Assembly: GCF_024362485.1 (NCBI RefSeq)
Contig: NZ_CP101456.1
Location: 1,798,001 to 1,862,000, forward strand
From: Natronobeatus ordinarius
GTDB lineage: Archaea; Halobacteriota; Halobacteria; Halobacteriales; Natrialbaceae
Direction of reading: 5' to 3'
Length of the DNA: 64,000 bases
Shown here piece after piece: positions 62,060-64,000 of this stretch (positions are counted from its first letter, which is position 1; each line of letters starts with the position of its first letter). Below the pieces are notes generated by a model, which saw nothing but the letters and a program-made list of their open reading frames with translations, was not told the origin of the DNA and did not search any database. A program made the translations under genes and the position numbers.

Positions 62060-63679
62060 ATGAGTGCCGACAGCCGATCCGGTGACGACTCCGAGGATGG
62101 CGGGCCGTCGGCTCCCGGCACCGACCTCGAGTTCGTCCTCGAGTCCGGGCCGCCGCTGGATCCAGCCGCCGCGTCGGCCGGGGAGGGCTCCGTGACGATC
62201 GTCGAGACGACCCACGGTTCCGCAGCCGACGTCGCCAGCCTCCTCGAGACGAGCGAGCGTGCGCGCCCCGACGTCGTCGCCGTCGAGTTCGACGAGTTCC
62301 GGTACAGACGACGGGCAGACGACGCCGAGGACGACGAGATCGACGCAGACGAACTCATGTCCGGCAAGACCGGGTACCAGTTTCTCGGCCACTGGCTGCT
62401 TTCGGACGTCGAGGACCGCCACCGCGATCGGTTCGAGGTCGAACCCGGCGCTGACGTGGCAGCCGCGACCGAGGCCGCCGCTCGCCACGACGCGGCGATC
62501 GCGCTCGTCGATCGGAACCTCGAGGACACCACCCAGCGTCTGTGGAATCGACTGGGGCTGCGTGAGAAGTACTCGATCGTCGCCGCGCTCACGGCTGACT
62601 TCGGTGGGCCGTGGCGAGTGGGGCTCTTTCTCGGACTGTTCTGGGGGCTGCTGTTCGGCTCCATCTTGAGCCTGCTGTGGGGACCGCTCGTGCTCCCGGC
62701 GATCCTCCCGCCCGGTGTCGTTCCGACCGGCGGACTCACCGGAGCGCTCTTCTCGACGCTCGACGCCGTCGTCGCCATCGTCGGAATCGGACTCGTCCTC
62801 GGAACGCCGCTGGCGCTGGCCCTGGCTGTCGGGACACGCGCTTTCGACGAGACGGCGGTCGTCGCCGGCCGACTGACGGACGCCGACCCCGTCACGGCGA
62901 CGCTCGAGGCGTTCACACGCGCTTCGTCCGATGCCGACGCGCTGATCGACGGTCGGAACGCGGTGATCGCCCATCGACTGCTCACCCTGCGTGAGGCGGG
63001 GTACGACGTCGTCGCCGTCGTCGGGGTGGGTCGACGAGCGGCCATCGAGGCGTCCCTCGAGACGCCGAGCGAACTCCCGCCGGCGGACTCGGTGCTCGGA
63101 GCTGTGGAGACGGGGCGGCTCCGATCGCGCCTGTACCACGCCGTCGGCTACGTGTTCATGGGCGCGTTCGTCGTCCTGTTCGTCCTGGTGGCACTCGGCG
63201 GGTCCCAGGACGGCGTTCTGGTGCAGCTGTTCGTCGCCTGGTTCCTCGTGAACTTCGTCGCCGCGGCCGGGCTGGCCGTCCTCGCCGGCGCCCACTGGAC
63301 GAGCGCCGGCGTCGGCGGTTCCATCGCCTGGCTGACGAGCGTCAACCCGATGATCACGCCGGGGCTGTTCATCGGCTACGTGGAGCTGCGGTATACGAAC
63401 GTGCGCCTCTCTGACGTCTGGCGGATGAAAACGGTACTGGGCGACCGGACGCAGTCACCGCTGTCGCGGCTCACCCGCGCCCACGCCAGCGTCGGACTCT
63501 TCCGAATTCTCCTGATTATGACGGTGGCGAATCTGGGCAGCTTCTTCGCGAGCGTCCTGTTCGTTGCCGTGTTCCTCCCGTATCTCGCGGCCGACGTCGG
63601 CGGGCTCGGCGGGCTCGGCGATGAACTCGTAGACGCCACGTGGGAGGGCGTTCGGATCCTCTCCGGGCTCCTCGGGTGA
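62060..63679 (+). CDS. TraB/GumN-related membrane protein
   Basis: 539 aa from ATG at 62060. The N-terminal soluble part has VTIVETTHGSAADV, VVAVEFDEFRYRRR and AALVDRNLEDTTQRLW-like text (IALVDRNLEDTTQRL), matching the TraB family H/D motifs. From about residue 190 come six to eight spans, interrupted by a short cytoplasmic VVAVVGVGRRAAIEASLE domain that corresponds to the TraB C-terminal motif. Archaeal TraB proteins are of unknown function; bacterial relatives act as pheromone-shutdown or protease-like membrane proteins. Confidence 0.8.
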   Translation: MSADSRSGDDSEDGGPSAPGTDLEFVLESGPPLDPAAASAGEGSVTIVETTHGSAADVASLLETSERARPDVVAVEFDEFRYRRRADDAEDDEIDADELMSGKTGYQFLGHWLLSDVEDRHRDRFEVEPGADVAAATEAAARHDAAIALVDRNLEDTTQRLWNRLGLREKYSIVAALTADFGGPWRVGLFLGLFWGLLFGSILSLLWGPLVLPAILPPGVVPTGGLTGALFSTLDAVVAIVGIGLVLGTPLALALAVGTRAFDETAVVAGRLTDADPVTATLEAFTRASSDADALIDGRNAVIAHRLLTLREAGYDVVAVVGVGRRAAIEASLETPSELPPADSVLGAVETGRLRSRLYHAVGYVFMGAFVVLFVLVALGGSQDGVLVQLFVAWFLVNFVAAAGLAVLAGAHWTSAGVGGSIAWLTSVNPMITPGLFIGYVELRYTNVRLSDVWRMKTVLGDRTQSPLSRLTRAHASVGLFRILLIMTVANLGSFFASVLFVAVFLPYLAADVGGLGGLGDELVDATWEGVRILSGLLG

Positions 63680-63739
63680 CGGCGCAGACGGGCACATTCG
63701 AGAGACGGACCAGACGCTACTTGCTCGATCGACCGCTAG

Positions 63740-64000
63740 ATGAAGCTAATGAGACGACGTACCTTCCTGCGGACTGGTGCAGCCGGAACGCTGGTCGCCG
63801 CCAGCGGCTGTCTGACCTCACTCGTTGGCGACGACGGCGCCGAACACGCCGTCCTCGAGACTCCCCCCGAGGAGATCCAGCCGACGGCGAGCGCCGATCT
63901 CGCCTACCCCGCCTACGGCGAACCCTTCCCACACTTTTCACTCGAGGACCCGCTGTCCGGTGAGACGGTCGACACCGAGTCCCTCGAGGACCCGTTCATC
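63740..64000 (+). CDS. SCO1/SenC-type redoxin lipoprotein, 3' end cut by window edge
   Basis: 87 codons visible from ATG at 63740 (a second ATG at 63749 fits MRRRTFLRTG). MRRRTFLRTGAAGTLVAA plus SGC is a Tat lipoprotein signal. LAYPAYGEPFPHFSLEDPLSGE is the start of a SCO-type thioredoxin fold; the CxxxC copper motif would lie beyond the edge. Its nearness to nosL, nosD-F-Y supports a role in copper delivery. Incomplete, so the family call is provisional. Confidence 0.65.
   Translation, partial: MKLMRRRTFLRTGAAGTLVAASGCLTSLVGDDGAEHAVLETPPEEIQPTASADLAYPAYGEPFPHFSLEDPLSGETVDTESLEDPFI

Noticed and set aside
1-64000. CRISPR arrays, cas genes, known defence systems, integrases or intact transposases
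   Set aside because: No regularly spaced repeats and no matching reading frame were found on either strand; only the att-like copy and the hairpin region hint at past mobile DNA.

Overview
The window is chromosomal DNA from an extremely halophilic archaeon (Haloarchaea, Natrialba/Haloterrigena-like in flavour). The evidence is high GC, strongly acidic proteins, Tat-type lipoprotein signals (twin Arg followed by a GC lipobox), HalOD1 and other haloarchaeal small families, archaeal ribosomal protein and RNA polymerase operons, and many genes whose start codon lies 26-30 nt downstream of a TATA box (leaderless transcripts).

Layout. (1) 1-17.4 kb is an accessory catabolic region. It holds a branched-chain-amino-acid-type ABC importer (livH partial, F, G, K), an acyl-CoA ligase with an overlapping crotonase, a thiolase/DUF35 pair, a peptide-type ABC importer with fused ATPases, a DUF1028 protein, a zinc amidase of the N-carbamoyl-amino-acid hydrolase family, and a divergent IclR regulator. 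(2) 17.4-18.1 kb is an AT-rich stretch without a convincing gene. (3) 18.1-24.4 kb is the core information-processing cluster on the minus strand: tRNA-Ser, S13, S4, S11, RpoD, tRNA-Leu, L18e, L13, S9, RpoN, RpoK, enolase, S2. A 22-nt copy of the tRNA-Leu 3' end lies just downstream of that tRNA. (4) 24.5-28.0 kb is a DUF4129-DUF58-membrane protein operon without the MoxR ATPase usually seen with it. A 740-bp hairpin-rich non-coding stretch follows, probably an IS200/IS605-type remnant. (5) 28.7-34.9 kb has a TAXI-type TRAP transporter, small proteins and an M14-type deacylase. (6) 35.0-38.6 kb is succinate dehydrogenase sdhCDBA. (7) 38.6-47.5 kb has panB, then a Zn alcohol dehydrogenase, an amidohydrolase and a MIP18/DUF59 protein resembling the accessory genes of bacterial propane monooxygenase operons, followed by a DapA-type aldolase, two HAD proteins and the sugar-catabolism regulator GfcR. 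(8) 47.5-55.7 kb has a Nudix hydrolase, an S10 paralogue, an AbgA-like amidohydrolase, an M48 membrane protease and a hemG-hemH pair. (9) 55.9-64 kb has small membrane proteins, a winged-helix regulator, nosD (with an N-terminal NosL-like domain), nosF, nosY, nosL, a TraB-type membrane protein and the start of a SCO/redoxin-type lipoprotein.

How the parts fit. Regions 1 and 7 look like carbon-source modules (import, CoA activation, beta-oxidation-like steps; alcohol oxidation). sdh, panB, hemH/G and the nos/SCO genes serve respiration, cofactor supply and copper-enzyme maturation. The most notable items are the tRNA-Leu 3'-end duplication, the alkane-monooxygenase-like accessory set without an oxygenase, the opp-DUF1028-amidase-IclR module, the hairpin array at 28.1-28.6 kb, and the NosL-NosD fusion in a locus with no nosZ in view.
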